NCBI GenBank assembly: GCA_023423935.1
Contig: JAFAEQ010000078.1
Coordinates: 62,001-126,000 of the forward strand
Direction of reading: 5' to 3'
DNA: 64,000 nucleotides
Origin: Pseudomonadota bacterium
GTDB lineage: Bacteria; Pseudomonadota; Gammaproteobacteria; Steroidobacterales; Steroidobacteraceae
Shown: positions 18,136 through 27,035 of the stretch, one piece after another
Numbering within the stretch: position 1 is the stretch's first letter
Layout of the letters: each line of letters opens with the position of its first letter
The notes under the pieces: generated by a model
What the model saw: the letters and a program-made list of their open reading frames with translations, nothing else
What the model was told of the DNA's origin: nothing
Databases searched by the model: none
Made by a program: the position numbers and the translations under genes

Positions 18136-19479
18136 ATGCTTGAAAAAGTAGTCATCGCCAATCGCGGCGAAATTGCGCTTCGCATCCTGCGGGCGTGTCG
18201 CGAGCTGGGCATCAAGACGGTGGCCGTGCACTCGACCGCCGACTTCAATCAGAAACACGTGTTGCTGGCCGACGAGTCGGTGTGTATCGGTCCGCCTCCC
18301 AGCAAAGAGAGCTACCTGAACATGCCCGCGATCATCAGCGCGGCGGAAGTCACCGATTCGGTTGCGATTCATCCTGGCTACGGCTTTCTGTCCGAGAACG
18401 CGGATTTCGCAGAGCGTGTCGAGAAGAGCGGTTTCATTTTCGTCGGACCCAAGCCCGAAACGATTCGCATGATGGGCGACAAGGTGTCCGCCATTCGTGT
18501 GATGAAGGCCGCAGGCGTGCCCTGCGTGCCGGGCTCCGATGGCCCGTTGGGCAACGATCCCGATGAGACGTTTCGCATCGCGCGCGAGATCGGCTATCCC
18601 GTGATCATCAAAGCTTCCGGCGGTGGTGGTGGTCGCGGCATGCGTGTCGTGCACAGCGATGCCACATTGCTGAATGCGATCAATGTGACGCAGGCAGAAG
18701 CGCAGGCGGCCTTCGGCAATCCCGAGGTCTACATGGAAAAGTTCCTCGAGAAGCCGCGCCATATCGAAATTCAGGTGCTGGCCGATCACTACGGCAACGT
18801 GATCCATCTCGGCGAGCGCGACTGCTCGCTGCAACGCCGCCATCAGAAGGTCATCGAAGAAGCGCCCGCGCCCGGCATCACTCCCAAACAGCGCAAGACC
18901 ATCGGCGATCGCTGTATCGCCGCGTGCCGCGACGTCGGTTACCGCGGCGCAGGCACACTCGAATTCCTGTATCAGGATGGCGAGTTCTATTTCATCGAAA
19001 TGAACACGCGCGTGCAGGTCGAGCATCCGGTCACCGAGCTCGTCACCGGCATCGACATCGTGAAGGCACAGCTGCGCATCGCGGCGGGCGAACAACTCCC
19101 GTGGACGCAGAACGACATCAACATCCGCGGCCATGCGATCGAGTGCCGCATCAACGCCGAAGATCCGAAGGGATTCATTCCGTCACCCGGCCCGGTGAAA
19201 CTCTTCCATCCGCCCGGTGGCCCAGGCATCCGCGTCGACAGCCATCTCTACAGCGGCTACGTCGTGCCGCCCTACTACGACTCGATGATCGGCAAAGTGA
19301 TCGCGTACGGCGAAGACCGCGACACCGCGATTGCCCGCATGAAGAATGCGCTGTCGGAGATGGTGATCGAAGGCATCAAGACCAACATCCCGCTGCACCA
19401 GGAGATCTTCAATCACGCCGCATTCAAGGCCGGCGGATTGGATATTCACTATCTCGAGCGACGGCTCGGCATTAAATAA
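18136..19479 (+). CDS. accC: biotin carboxylase of acetyl-CoA carboxylase
   Basis: A 447-residue AccC, the ATP-grasp enzyme that carboxylates the biotin on AccB. Visible motifs are the N-terminal VVIANRGEIALRILRACREL, the ATP-binding glycine-rich KASGGGGGRGM loop, the catalytic EFLYQDGEFYFIEMNTR and QVEHPVTE. Length and ends match the family. No classical Shine-Dalgarno is visible in the short space between the CTAG-heptad repeat and the ATG, which suggests that the fold of that repeat may influence translation. Confidence 0.98.
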   Translation: MLEKVVIANRGEIALRILRACRELGIKTVAVHSTADFNQKHVLLADESVCIGPPPSKESYLNMPAIISAAEVTDSVAIHPGYGFLSENADFAERVEKSGFIFVGPKPETIRMMGDKVSAIRVMKAAGVPCVPGSDGPLGNDPDETFRIAREIGYPVIIKASGGGGGRGMRVVHSDATLLNAINVTQAEAQAAFGNPEVYMEKFLEKPRHIEIQVLADHYGNVIHLGERDCSLQRRHQKVIEEAPAPGITPKQRKTIGDRCIAACRDVGYRGAGTLEFLYQDGEFYFIEMNTRVQVEHPVTELVTGIDIVKAQLRIAAGEQLPWTQNDINIRGHAIECRINAEDPKGFIPSPGPVKLFHPPGGPGIRVDSHLYSGYVVPPYYDSMIGKVIAYGEDRDTAIARMKNALSEMVIEGIKTNIPLHQEIFNHAAFKAGGLDIHYLERRLGIK

Positions 19480-19492
19480 ACGAGGGATGGAA

Positions 19493-19519
19493 GAATGATG
19501 GGCAGGACGCCCATCATTC
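19493..19519 (+). terminator. hairpin after accC
   Basis: Perfect 11-bp stem GAATGATGGGC/GCCCATCATTC with loop AGGAC, 13 bp after the accC stop. No T-tract follows on the plus strand, so it is either a weak terminator or a 3'-end stabiliser between the converging accC and the next leftward gene. Confidence 0.55.
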
Positions 19520-19567
19520 AACGCCAATCAGCAGGCGCAGCGGACTGGCCTCAACTGTCCGACGATC

Positions 19568-19798
19568 TCATGCCGCGTCGCTGGAATCATCCGCTCGAAA
19601 CGCGAGGCTGATCCCTTGCATGCCCGCCTTGTTGCGGATCGCCGATTCCGTGCGCCCCAGACGTCGCGCGATCACCGCCGGCGGCAAACCCTCCATAGCG
19701 AGCTCCCGCAAACGTCGCACTTCATCTGGCGTCCAGGACCTGGCACTCGGCGCGCGGCGACCGAAACTGAAACGAACGGCTGAGGGGAACGCAGACAC
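19568..19798 (-). CDS. small helix-turn-helix (SANT/Myb-like) protein
   Basis: A 76-residue basic protein. The core RSWTPDEVRRLRELAMEG followed by PPAVIARRLGRTESAIRNKA is the pattern of a small SANT/Myb-like or sigma-region-4-like DNA-binding fold: an acidic and tryptophan start, then a helix-turn-helix with RTESAIRNKA as probable recognition helix. Many such orphan proteins occur in proteobacteria without assigned function. It directly follows the permease gene on the same strand with a 3-bp gap, so it is probably cotranscribed. The target is unknown. Confidence 0.7.
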   Translation of the reverse strand: MSAFPSAVRFSFGRRAPSARSWTPDEVRRLRELAMEGLPPAVIARRLGRTESAIRNKAGMQGISLAFRADDSSDAA

Positions 19799-19801
19799 GG
19801 C

Positions 19802-21220
19802 TCAAACTCCTCGATCGACCACGCCTAAATCTCCGACCGTCTTCGGCGTGGAGGCTGCCGGGCGGTTGCGTCGGCGCGCAGCGTACGCAAGCAGAACTAC
19901 GGCGGTACAAAACAGACTGGCATAGAGCTGGCTCGCAAGATCGGGCGTAAAGATCATGGCCACGAGCACGGCCACGATGGCGGCAATGACGAGCCAACTG
20001 GCGTACGGAAAGAACCACATGCGCACCGTCAGGCGAGCGGCGGCCTCCGGCGGCATGGACTGACGCTGGCGAATCTGCGCCCACGCCACGATCAGATACA
20101 CGATCAGCATGATGGCGCCTGAGGTGTTGAGCAGGAACGCGAAGACGACCGAGGGCGAGATGACCGCGGTAATCACCGCGCCGTATCCGAACGAACTTCC
20201 CAGCAGGATTGCACGCGCGGGCACCCTGCTCTTGCTGAGCTTCACCATGGACTGCGGCGCATCGCCGTGTGCTGCAAGCGTGAACAGTACGCGCGAGGTC
20301 ACGTACACGCCCGAGTTCAGGCACGACAGCACGGCGGTCAGCACGACGAAGTTCATGATCGCCGAAGCGCCGGGAATGCCGATGCGACCCATTGCAGTCA
20401 CGAACGGCGAGAAGCCGGGCGTGATCTCGTTCCAAGGCACGATCATCACGATCAGGAGGATCGAACCGACATAGAACAGCACGATGCGCAGCAGGATCGT
20501 GACCGTCAGGCGCGAGATCGCGCTCGCTGACTCGTTCGACTCAGCTGCAGCAATGATCGCGATCTCAGCCCCACACAGCGCAAAGATGACCGTCGTAATG
20601 CCTGAAAGCACGGCCACGAAGCCCTGGGGCATGAAACCCTGATGCGCTGTGAGGTTCGATGCGGAGGCAGGCGCGTAGCCGATGAGATAACCCGCCGAGA
20701 TGACAATGAAGGCGATGATCGCCGCCACTTTGATCGACGCAAACCAGAACTCGAATTCGCCGTACGACCGGGTCGACATCAGATTCACGATCGTCAGGAC
20801 CACCATCAGCCCAAGGCCGATCTGCCATTCCGGCAACGGAACCCACTGCGCGATGATACTGGCGCCTGCAATGGCCTCGATGGCCACGACCACGACCCAG
20901 AAATACCAATACAACCAGCCGGTAACGAAGCCGGCCCAGTTGCCCAATCCCAGACGCGCATATTCGGTGAATGAACCCATGCCCGGGTTTGCGCAAGCCA
21001 TTTCTCCCAGCATGCGCATGACGAACAGAATCACCAGACCTGCGAGCAGATAGCTCACGATGATCGCCGGTCCGACAGCGGCGATCGCGGCGCTGCTGCC
21101 CACGAACAGGCCTGCTCCGATGATTCCACCGATGGAGATCATCGTGACATGGCGTGAACGCAGGCTGCGGCTCAGACCCGAAGTCGCTGATGCGGCAGCG
21201 ACAGATTCAGAATGATTCAA
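19802..21220 (-). CDS. gabP: amino-acid permease, GABA-permease-like (APC family)
   Basis: About 472 residues with 12 predicted membrane segments. The opening LRSRHVTMISIGGIIGAGLF is the APC-family consensus of GabP, ProY and related proton symporters, and GSFTEYARLGLGNWAGFVTG matches GabP closely. I place the start at a TTG with GGAG ten bases upstream, which leaves a cytoplasmic N terminus of E. coli GabP length; an ATG nine codons further upstream (21247) is possible. The gene lies across a LysR gene from gabT-gabD, so GABA or a related omega-amino acid is the likely substrate. That substrate is inferred from the neighbours. Confidence 0.8.
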   Translation of the reverse strand: MNHSESVAAASATSGLSRSLRSRHVTMISIGGIIGAGLFVGSSAAIAAVGPAIIVSYLLAGLVILFVMRMLGEMACANPGMGSFTEYARLGLGNWAGFVTGWLYWYFWVVVVAIEAIAGASIIAQWVPLPEWQIGLGLMVVLTIVNLMSTRSYGEFEFWFASIKVAAIIAFIVISAGYLIGYAPASASNLTAHQGFMPQGFVAVLSGITTVIFALCGAEIAIIAAAESNESASAISRLTVTILLRIVLFYVGSILLIVMIVPWNEITPGFSPFVTAMGRIGIPGASAIMNFVVLTAVLSCLNSGVYVTSRVLFTLAAHGDAPQSMVKLSKSRVPARAILLGSSFGYGAVITAVISPSVVFAFLLNTSGAIMLIVYLIVAWAQIRQRQSMPPEAAARLTVRMWFFPYASWLVIAAIVAVLVAMIFTPDLASQLYASLFCTAVVLLAYAARRRNRPAASTPKTVGDLGVVDRGV

Positions 21221-22027
21221 AGTCGTCGATCTCCATGCGCGCCACATCCGCGCGCTTGAATGCGGCGGACGCAACTCATCGCCGACACGCAGCTGCTTTC
21301 GCTCTACGGCGCATCGCCGCCCCCAAGGCTACGCGCGGACGCATGCAGTTGTTCTCTCCACATGCGAAGCACGAAGCCGGCCCACTCAAGCCTTTCACGA
21401 GGTCCGGCGCAGCTGGAAGATGCCTGAACCGATCGACTCGGTGCACTCCCGGCACCATTGATCGATGACACTGCGCGATGGCGATGCGCCATCGGCCGCC
21501 ACTGCCCCACACCTGCGCACAGCCAGTCAGCTCGCGCTTCGGCAAGCCTTTCCGCACTGACGACGCATTCATCCATTTGCTGAAAATAGGGCGCGGATCT
21601 TTCCTGTGATCAGGACGACCGCGCGCGAAGCACGCCTCGCATGCCGCGCGCGCGATCGCCATTCTTTCGCCGCAAAAAATGGCCGCACGAGACGGCGGCA
21701 CTCCGATGTTGCCTTCGCAATGTGCCGCGCTGTCACGGCTGTGACAACGTCATTGCGTGCGCCCGAGGACTGGCATTGCGGCGAGACAGCTGCTTCAATT
21801 TTCCAAACAACATCCGCAGAAGGGCCACCGCACCGGTTCTTCTGCGTCGAACGACATGATGAGGGGGCTCGCATGAGAACGCGTCGGAATGCATCCGTGC
21901 ACTCGATTGACGTTGCAAGCGGATCCTCGCGCGAAACCAATGCTTGCAACAGAGGCATATTTCTTGCTGCCTGCCCCGAAACTTTAGTTTCTCGCGTGTT
22001 CAATTGGCGTGACGAGGTGCGTTGTAA
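21221..22027. other. 807-bp intergenic region between permease and LysR genes
   Basis: The two flanking genes diverge, so this region should hold their promoters and any LysR-binding sites. Several open frames of about 140 codons occur on both strands, but their composition (Arg/Ala/His-rich) and lack of motifs mark them as chance frames. The part nearest the LysR gene is more AT-rich, consistent with a promoter there. No RNA gene is recognised. Confidence 0.5.
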
Positions 22028-23032
22028 ATGTTGGGCGATATAGAAAACCGCAAATCACTGCCGCCGTTCGCGACGCTGCGGGCGTTCGAAGCAGTGGGGA
22101 GACTCTCGGGGATCAGGCGGGCTGCACAGGCTTTGAATCTCGATCATGCTGTCGTGAGCCGGCATCTGCGCTCGCTCGAGGAATGGGCGGGCGTGCAACT
22201 CATTCATCGTCGACATGGCAACGCCACGCTCACCGCCGAAGGAGCGAAGTACCATGCGCGAGTCACTGCGGCACTAGCGGAAATCGCCGATGCGACAACG
22301 GAGCTCGTGTGCCAGCGTGAGACCAACCGCCTGAATATCTGGTGCGTGCCGGGGCTGGCTTCGCAATGGCTCACCTCGAGGCTCAGCGAGTTTCAGCTGT
22401 CGAATCCGGGTCTCGAGCTGGAGCTGCATCCGACGGATGGAAGCCCCGACTTCAATCGCTATGAGGCGGACGTAGATATTCGCTACATCGCTGGCAACGA
22501 TCCGATCTCCTGCGCAACGACCTGCGGCGGAGTGAGACGCTTCGAGATCGCACGTCCTCCTGTGCTTGCCGTCGCGAGCCCCGCGTGCATCGCAGGGTTG
22601 CCTCCGGTCCGCACACCTGCCGATCTCCTGCAGGCGCCTTTGCTGCATGAAGAGAGCCACCGCCAATGGCAGGCGTGGTTTGCATTGCATGGCGTCGAGG
22701 CCCCGGCGACGCTTCAGGGACCGCGTCTCTGGCATGCGCATCTAACGATCGAGGCAGCGCGACGCGGCCAGGGTGTCGCGCTTGCCAACCCTTTCCTGCT
22801 CTCGGACGATCTGACGCAGGGTCGGCTGATTTCGCTGCTCAGTTGCAGCGAGCACGACGATGCACTCGGCTCCTACGTGTTCTCAGCGCGCGCAGATCGC
22901 TGGCAGTCCGCGGCAGTCGTACGCTTCCGTCGCTGGCTGAAACACGCCATCAGCAGCGAACGTCAACTGTGGCCTGGACCACAACGTGCAAATCCGCGGT
23001 TGCGTACGGATCTGGTCGGCGCTCCTGCCTGA
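22028..23032 (+). CDS. LysR-family transcriptional regulator
   Basis: A 334-residue LysR regulator of the GcvA-like type. The N-terminal winged helix-turn-helix (residues about 13-72) shows the usual LPPFATLRAFEAVGRLSGIR and AAQALNLDHAVVSRHLRSLE pattern, followed by the periplasmic-binding-protein-like effector domain. GACGAGG precedes the ATG. It stands between the permease and the gabT-gabD genes and probably controls one or both; candidate sites are the region in front of the permease and the palindrome upstream of gabT. The effector may be GABA or succinate semialdehyde, by analogy only. Confidence 0.9.
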   Translation: MLGDIENRKSLPPFATLRAFEAVGRLSGIRRAAQALNLDHAVVSRHLRSLEEWAGVQLIHRRHGNATLTAEGAKYHARVTAALAEIADATTELVCQRETNRLNIWCVPGLASQWLTSRLSEFQLSNPGLELELHPTDGSPDFNRYEADVDIRYIAGNDPISCATTCGGVRRFEIARPPVLAVASPACIAGLPPVRTPADLLQAPLLHEESHRQWQAWFALHGVEAPATLQGPRLWHAHLTIEAARRGQGVALANPFLLSDDLTQGRLISLLSCSEHDDALGSYVFSARADRWQSAAVVRFRRWLKHAISSERQLWPGPQRANPRLRTDLVGAPA

Positions 23033-23045
23033 ACATCACCAGGAG

Positions 23046-23083
23046 GGACCGCGCGATCCGTACCCAGCGCGACCGCGCGGTCC
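23046..23083. terminator. hairpin between converging lysR and gabD
   Basis: Perfect 10-bp stem GGACCGCGCG (23046-23055) and CGCGCGGTCC (23074-23083) around an 18-base loop. It lies between the ends of two converging genes and is symmetric, so it may serve both as a bidirectional terminator. There is no T-tract on either side. Confidence 0.55.
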
Positions 23084-23090
23084 GACTGTT

Positions 23091-24566
23091 TCAACGCGCC
23101 GCTGACACTTCAGTACAGACGAGCTTGGTCTCGAGATAGTCGGCGAGTCCGTAGAACGAGCCTTCGCGCCCGAACCCGGATTCTTTCACCCCGCCAAACG
23201 GCGCGACGGTCGTAGAGATCATGCCCGTATTCAATCCCACCATGCCGTACTGCAAGGCCTCCGAGATGCGCCACGAGCGGTCCAGATCACGCGTGAACAA
23301 ATAGGCCGCCAATCCGGCATCCGTATCGTTCGCGAGATCGATTGCCTCTTGCTCGGTCGAAAAGCGCACCAATGCCGCGATCGGACCGAAGGTCTCTTCA
23401 CGGAAGATCAGCATGTGCGGCATGGCGTCCGCGAGCACCGTCGGCTCGTAGAAATTGCCGCTCTTACGCCGCCCTCCGGCCAGCACGCGCACGCCTTTAG
23501 CCCGCGCGTCGGCGACGTGTCTCTCCACCTTGTCCAGCGCCGCCGCATTGATGAGTGGCCCCTGATGTGTAGCGCCCTCGAGCCCGTCGCCAACGACGAG
23601 CGATGCGACGCGCTTCGATAAGCGATCGGCAAACTCCTCGTAGACTCCATCCTGAATGAGGAAACGATTGGCGCACACACAGGTCTGGCCCGTGTTGCGG
23701 AACTTGGAAGCGATGGCACCTTCGACCGCACGATCGAGATCGGCATCGTCGAACACGATGAAAGGCGCATTGCCACCCAGCTCGAGCGACACGCGTTTGA
23801 CGGTTCCCATGCAGCGCGCGGCGAGCATCTTCCCGACGGCGGTGGAGCCGGTGAATGTGAATTTTCGGACGCGGCTGTCCGTCGTCAGAACCTCGCCGAT
23901 GGCGCGCGGCTCGCCGGTGACGACATTCAACACGCCCGGCGGCAATCCGGCTTCATCAGCCAGCAGCGCGAGCGCCAACGCCGAGAAGGGCGTCAACTCG
24001 GAAGGCTTCAACACGACCGTGCAACCCACCGCGAGCGCGGGAGCAACTTTGCGCGTGATCATTGCAGCCGGAAAATTCCAAGGCGTGATTGCCGCCACCA
24101 CACCGACGGGCTGCTTGAGCACCAGCAGACGCTTGTCGCGCTGATGACCGGGAATCACATCGCCGTAGGCGCGACGCGCTTCCTCAGCGAACCATTCGAC
24201 GAACGAAGCTGCATAGGCAATCTCGCCTCGCGCCTCCGCGAGCGGCTTACCCTGTTCGGCGGTCATGAGGCGGGCAAGATCCTCACTGTGTTGAAGCATC
24301 AGCTGGCACCAGCGGCGCAACACCGCGGCGCGCTCATCAGCACTGCGCTCACGCCATTGCGCAAACGCCCGATCAGCGGCCGCGACAGCCGCGAGCGTCT
24401 CCGTTTCTCCGAGCAACGGCACCGTACCGAGCTGCTGACCGGTAGCCGGATTACACACGGCAAGGCTGGCTCGCCCAGCCACCCATTGGCCGTCGATATA
24501 GGCGAGCTCGCGCAGCAGATCAGGACGGCCCAGTGCAAGCCGTGCTCGCTCCGTCGTCATCTTCAT
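23091..24566 (-). CDS. gabD: succinate-semialdehyde dehydrogenase
   Basis: A 491-residue NAD(P)+-dependent aldehyde dehydrogenase. The cofactor-binding TPWNFPAAMITRKVAPALA, the glutamate in SLELGGNAPFIVFDDADLD and the catalytic cysteine in NTGQTCVCANR are all present. GabD oxidises succinate semialdehyde to succinate, the second step of GABA catabolism. It follows gabT after 4 bp, which makes the assignment to the GABA shunt strong, although other semialdehydes cannot be excluded. Confidence 0.93.
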   Translation of the reverse strand: MKMTTERARLALGRPDLLRELAYIDGQWVAGRASLAVCNPATGQQLGTVPLLGETETLAAVAAADRAFAQWRERSADERAAVLRRWCQLMLQHSEDLARLMTAEQGKPLAEARGEIAYAASFVEWFAEEARRAYGDVIPGHQRDKRLLVLKQPVGVVAAITPWNFPAAMITRKVAPALAVGCTVVLKPSELTPFSALALALLADEAGLPPGVLNVVTGEPRAIGEVLTTDSRVRKFTFTGSTAVGKMLAARCMGTVKRVSLELGGNAPFIVFDDADLDRAVEGAIASKFRNTGQTCVCANRFLIQDGVYEEFADRLSKRVASLVVGDGLEGATHQGPLINAAALDKVERHVADARAKGVRVLAGGRRKSGNFYEPTVLADAMPHMLIFREETFGPIAALVRFSTEQEAIDLANDTDAGLAAYLFTRDLDRSWRISEALQYGMVGLNTGMISTTVAPFGGVKESGFGREGSFYGLADYLETKLVCTEVSAAR

Positions 24567-24570
24567 GGGC

Positions 24571-25881
24571 TTATCGAGTGCGCGTCTGGCGCACTGCGTT
24601 GAGAAGGATCTTCAGCCCCTCGTCCAGGATGGCATCGCTGATCGTCAACGGCGTGAGCAAGCGGATCGTCTCGCCGAACGTTCCGCACGTGAGTACGACC
24701 AACCCTCCATCCATTGCGCGAGCTGCCACGAGTTTGGCGCCAATGCCATCCGGTCTTGGATCCTCGGGTGATGTGACGACGTCGAAGCCGACCATCGCGC
24801 CCAGACCTCGCAGGTTGGCGATTGCAGCGCCCTCCTTCTCTCGCCCGAGCTCACCGATGCGTGCACGAATGGTTCGGCCGATCACCTCCGCCCGTGCGAC
24901 GAGTTTCTCCTCTTCAATTACATCGAGCACGGCGAGTGCCGCAGCACAACCGATCGGCGAACCGCCATAGGTGCCACCCAAGCCGCCCGGCTCGACCGAA
25001 TCGATGAGGTTGGCACGACCGATGACACCCGAGAGCGGAAAGCCGCCCGCCAGGGATTTGGCGATCGTGATCAGATCGGGCTCCACATTGGAATGCTCGA
25101 TGGCAAACATGCGTCCCGTGCGACCGAATCCGGATTGAATTTCGTCAGCGATGAGCACGATGCCGTGCGTATCGCAGACCTTGCGCAATGCCTGCAGCAA
25201 CGCAGGGGACGCCACGTGGAATCCACCTTCGCCCTGCACCGGCTCGATGATGATCGCCGCGACTCTGCTCGGCTCCACATCGGTATAGAACAGCGACTCG
25301 AGCGCCCGCATCGAATCCTCGACCGTAATACCGCGATGCTCGACTGGGAACGGCAAGCGAAACACGTCGCCTGCAAGCGATCCCGCGCCGCGCTTGTACG
25401 GCATCATCTTGCCCGTGAGCGACATGGTCATGAGCGTGCGCCCGTGGAACGCACCGCTGAATGCGATCACGGCGGGCCGACCAGTCGCGGTTCGCGCGAT
25501 CTTGACGGCATTCTCGACCGCTTCCGCTCCCGTCGTGAACAGCACACTTTTTGCGGCGCCCTTGAACGGCGCAATCGCGTTGAGCCGCTCGGCCAGCTCG
25601 ATATAGGGCTCATAAGCCATCACCTGGAAAGCAGTGTGCGTGAAACTCCGCAACTGCCGCTCGACGGCCTCAACGATGCGTGGATGCCGGTGACCCGTCG
25701 CGAGCACACCGATACCGCTGGCGAAATCGATATAGCGCTGACCTTCCACATCCCAGACTTCTGCGTTGTCGGCGCGCGAAGCAAACAAGGGCGTCGCGGT
25801 CGCCACGCCCCGAGCCACCGCAGCATTGCGGCGGGCGTGCAGGACCTCATTGGCCGAGGCCTGTTGCTGATTGACTCTCAC
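24571..25881 (-). CDS. gabT: 4-aminobutyrate aminotransferase
   Basis: A 436-residue class III PLP-dependent aminotransferase. The lysine that binds PLP lies in DLITIAKSLAGGFPLSG, and GGLGGTYGGSPIGCAAALAV matches GabT. It transfers the amino group of GABA to 2-oxoglutarate to give succinate semialdehyde and glutamate. The start is GTG with AGGA seven bases upstream. It heads a two-gene operon with gabD; a perfect 13-bp palindrome lies about 90 bp upstream. Confidence 0.93.
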   Translation of the reverse strand: MRVNQQQASANEVLHARRNAAVARGVATATPLFASRADNAEVWDVEGQRYIDFASGIGVLATGHRHPRIVEAVERQLRSFTHTAFQVMAYEPYIELAERLNAIAPFKGAAKSVLFTTGAEAVENAVKIARTATGRPAVIAFSGAFHGRTLMTMSLTGKMMPYKRGAGSLAGDVFRLPFPVEHRGITVEDSMRALESLFYTDVEPSRVAAIIIEPVQGEGGFHVASPALLQALRKVCDTHGIVLIADEIQSGFGRTGRMFAIEHSNVEPDLITIAKSLAGGFPLSGVIGRANLIDSVEPGGLGGTYGGSPIGCAAALAVLDVIEEEKLVARAEVIGRTIRARIGELGREKEGAAIANLRGLGAMVGFDVVTSPEDPRPDGIGAKLVAARAMDGGLVVLTCGTFGETIRLLTPLTISDAILDEGLKILLNAVRQTRTR

Positions 25882-25973
25882 TTTGTATTCCTGTCAATGA
25901 AAGTGTGTGCGATTTCAGTCTTCCACACGGTTCCCACGCTCGGGAGATGCGTTTGCGAATGCGATCGGTGCAG

Positions 25974-25986
25974 ATTGGTCACCAAT
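25974..25986. promoter_or_regulatory. palindrome ATTGGTCACCAAT upstream of gabT
   Basis: A perfect 13-bp dyad ATTGGT-C-ACCAAT in the 177-bp gap between gabT and the DUF3299 gene. The size suits a helix-turn-helix operator controlling gabTD, possibly for the nearby LysR protein. The binding protein is not known. Confidence 0.45.
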
Positions 25987-26058
25987 GGTGCGCAAGACGG
26001 TCTGTCATGCTTCACGACTCCATGAGCAAGAACAGTGCCGACGAGCGAGCCATGATCA

Positions 26059-26526
26059 TCAGGCAGTCACCGCACGCTCGAGGCGGAAGAACAAGCCTTC
26101 TTCGACATTGTTCTGGACCGCGAATTGACCTCGCAGAAAGACGAGGTGAGTGGCTGTGCGCATCGGCTTAGTCGAAAAAACCTCAATGACCTCATTCGGG
26201 GCGCCGGCCGGGCAGAACGAGCACTCGGGCGAGTAGCGTGAAAGGATGAAGTGATTGCTCTGCGGCTGCGCGCTCAGCGGCAAAATGAAGCCGGAGATGA
26301 CCAGGCTGCGACCTGCGAGCTCTTTCACCGCAGGAGGAATCTCTGCGTGCACCATGCCGCGCGCATCGGTCGTCAGCTTCGTCGTCTTCAAGGTGCGCCA
26401 CACAGGATGTGTGGACCACGTGCCGTCATCGGGAAATTCCTCCTCCTGCGCCAATCCACCGCGCCAGCTTCCAAGGCTCGCGAGCGCGGCGCTCAGGCAG
26501 AAGCCGCGACGACTCCATGAATTCAT
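26059..26526 (-). CDS. DUF3299 exported protein
   Basis: A 155-residue protein starting at the ATG that overlaps the upstream stop codon by 4 bp. It opens with a twin-arginine-like signal (WSRRGFCLSAALASLGSWRG) and shows the DUF3299 segments SGFILPL and ILSRYSPECSFCPAGAPNE with two cysteines. In Pseudomonas aeruginosa a DUF3299 protein (PA4066) is encoded with an ABC ATPase and permease that rise during zinc starvation. Function is unknown; a periplasmic location is likely. Confidence 0.8.
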   Translation of the reverse strand: MNSWSRRGFCLSAALASLGSWRGGLAQEEEFPDDGTWSTHPVWRTLKTTKLTTDARGMVHAEIPPAVKELAGRSLVISGFILPLSAQPQSNHFILSRYSPECSFCPAGAPNEVIEVFSTKPMRTATHLVFLRGQFAVQNNVEEGLFFRLERAVTA

Positions 26527-27035
26527 CGTTGTTCCTCCAGTGCGTTGGCCTGCACGCACTTGCGTGCCCATTCAGCGATGAGCGTGGCCGTGACGACTCC
26601 GCGACGGCGAGCGCAAGTCTCCCCGGCAGAATCGAAGGCGACGGTGAGCGGCAGGCGGGGAACGGTTCCGAACGTCGCCAGGACCTCACCCGGATCTTCG
26701 AGCGAATACCAAGCCAGATGAGGAGCGATACGCATTCGCTTCAGTCGCTCGCGAAGCGACTCCGGAGACTCGAGCCCCACCGTGATCAGTACCATCGGCT
26801 GCGCAGCGCGACGAAGCTCCTCAATCTGTGCAATTTCCTCGAGGCACGGCGAACAGTCGCTGCGCCAGAACATCACGACTGCAGCTCTTCCATCGAGCAC
26901 AGCGCGCAGCGTTCGCGCCGACCCCTCCTCAGTCAGACTACGAACCTGCGTGTCTGGCCGCGCGGACTGCGCTTGCGCACATGACGCGGCGCCCATGAGC
27001 GCGGCCAACAGATAAACATGGCAGTGAATCGTCAT
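26523..27035 (-). CDS. thioredoxin-like exported protein (CSPC motif)
   Basis: A 170-residue protein with a signal peptide (about residues 1-22) and a TlpA/AhpC-like thioredoxin fold with the active site FWRSDCSPCLEEI. It probably acts on periplasmic disulfides. The gene overlaps both neighbours by 4 bp (ATGA), so it is translated with the ABC permease and the DUF3299 protein. In the comparable Pseudomonas operon this position is not occupied by a thioredoxin protein, so a DUF2796-type zinc protein seems to be missing and this one added. Confidence 0.75.
   Translation of the reverse strand: MTIHCHVYLLAALMGAASCAQAQSARPDTQVRSLTEEGSARTLRAVLDGRAAVVMFWRSDCSPCLEEIAQIEELRRAAQPMVLITVGLESPESLRERLKRMRIAPHLAWYSLEDPGEVLATFGTVPRLPLTVAFDSAGETCARRRGVVTATLIAEWARKCVQANALEEQR

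Noticed and set aside
21276..22003. three ~140-codon frames in the permease-LysR gap
   Set aside because: They overlap on both strands, are rich in Arg, Ala and Cys and show no motif; the region is treated as intergenic.
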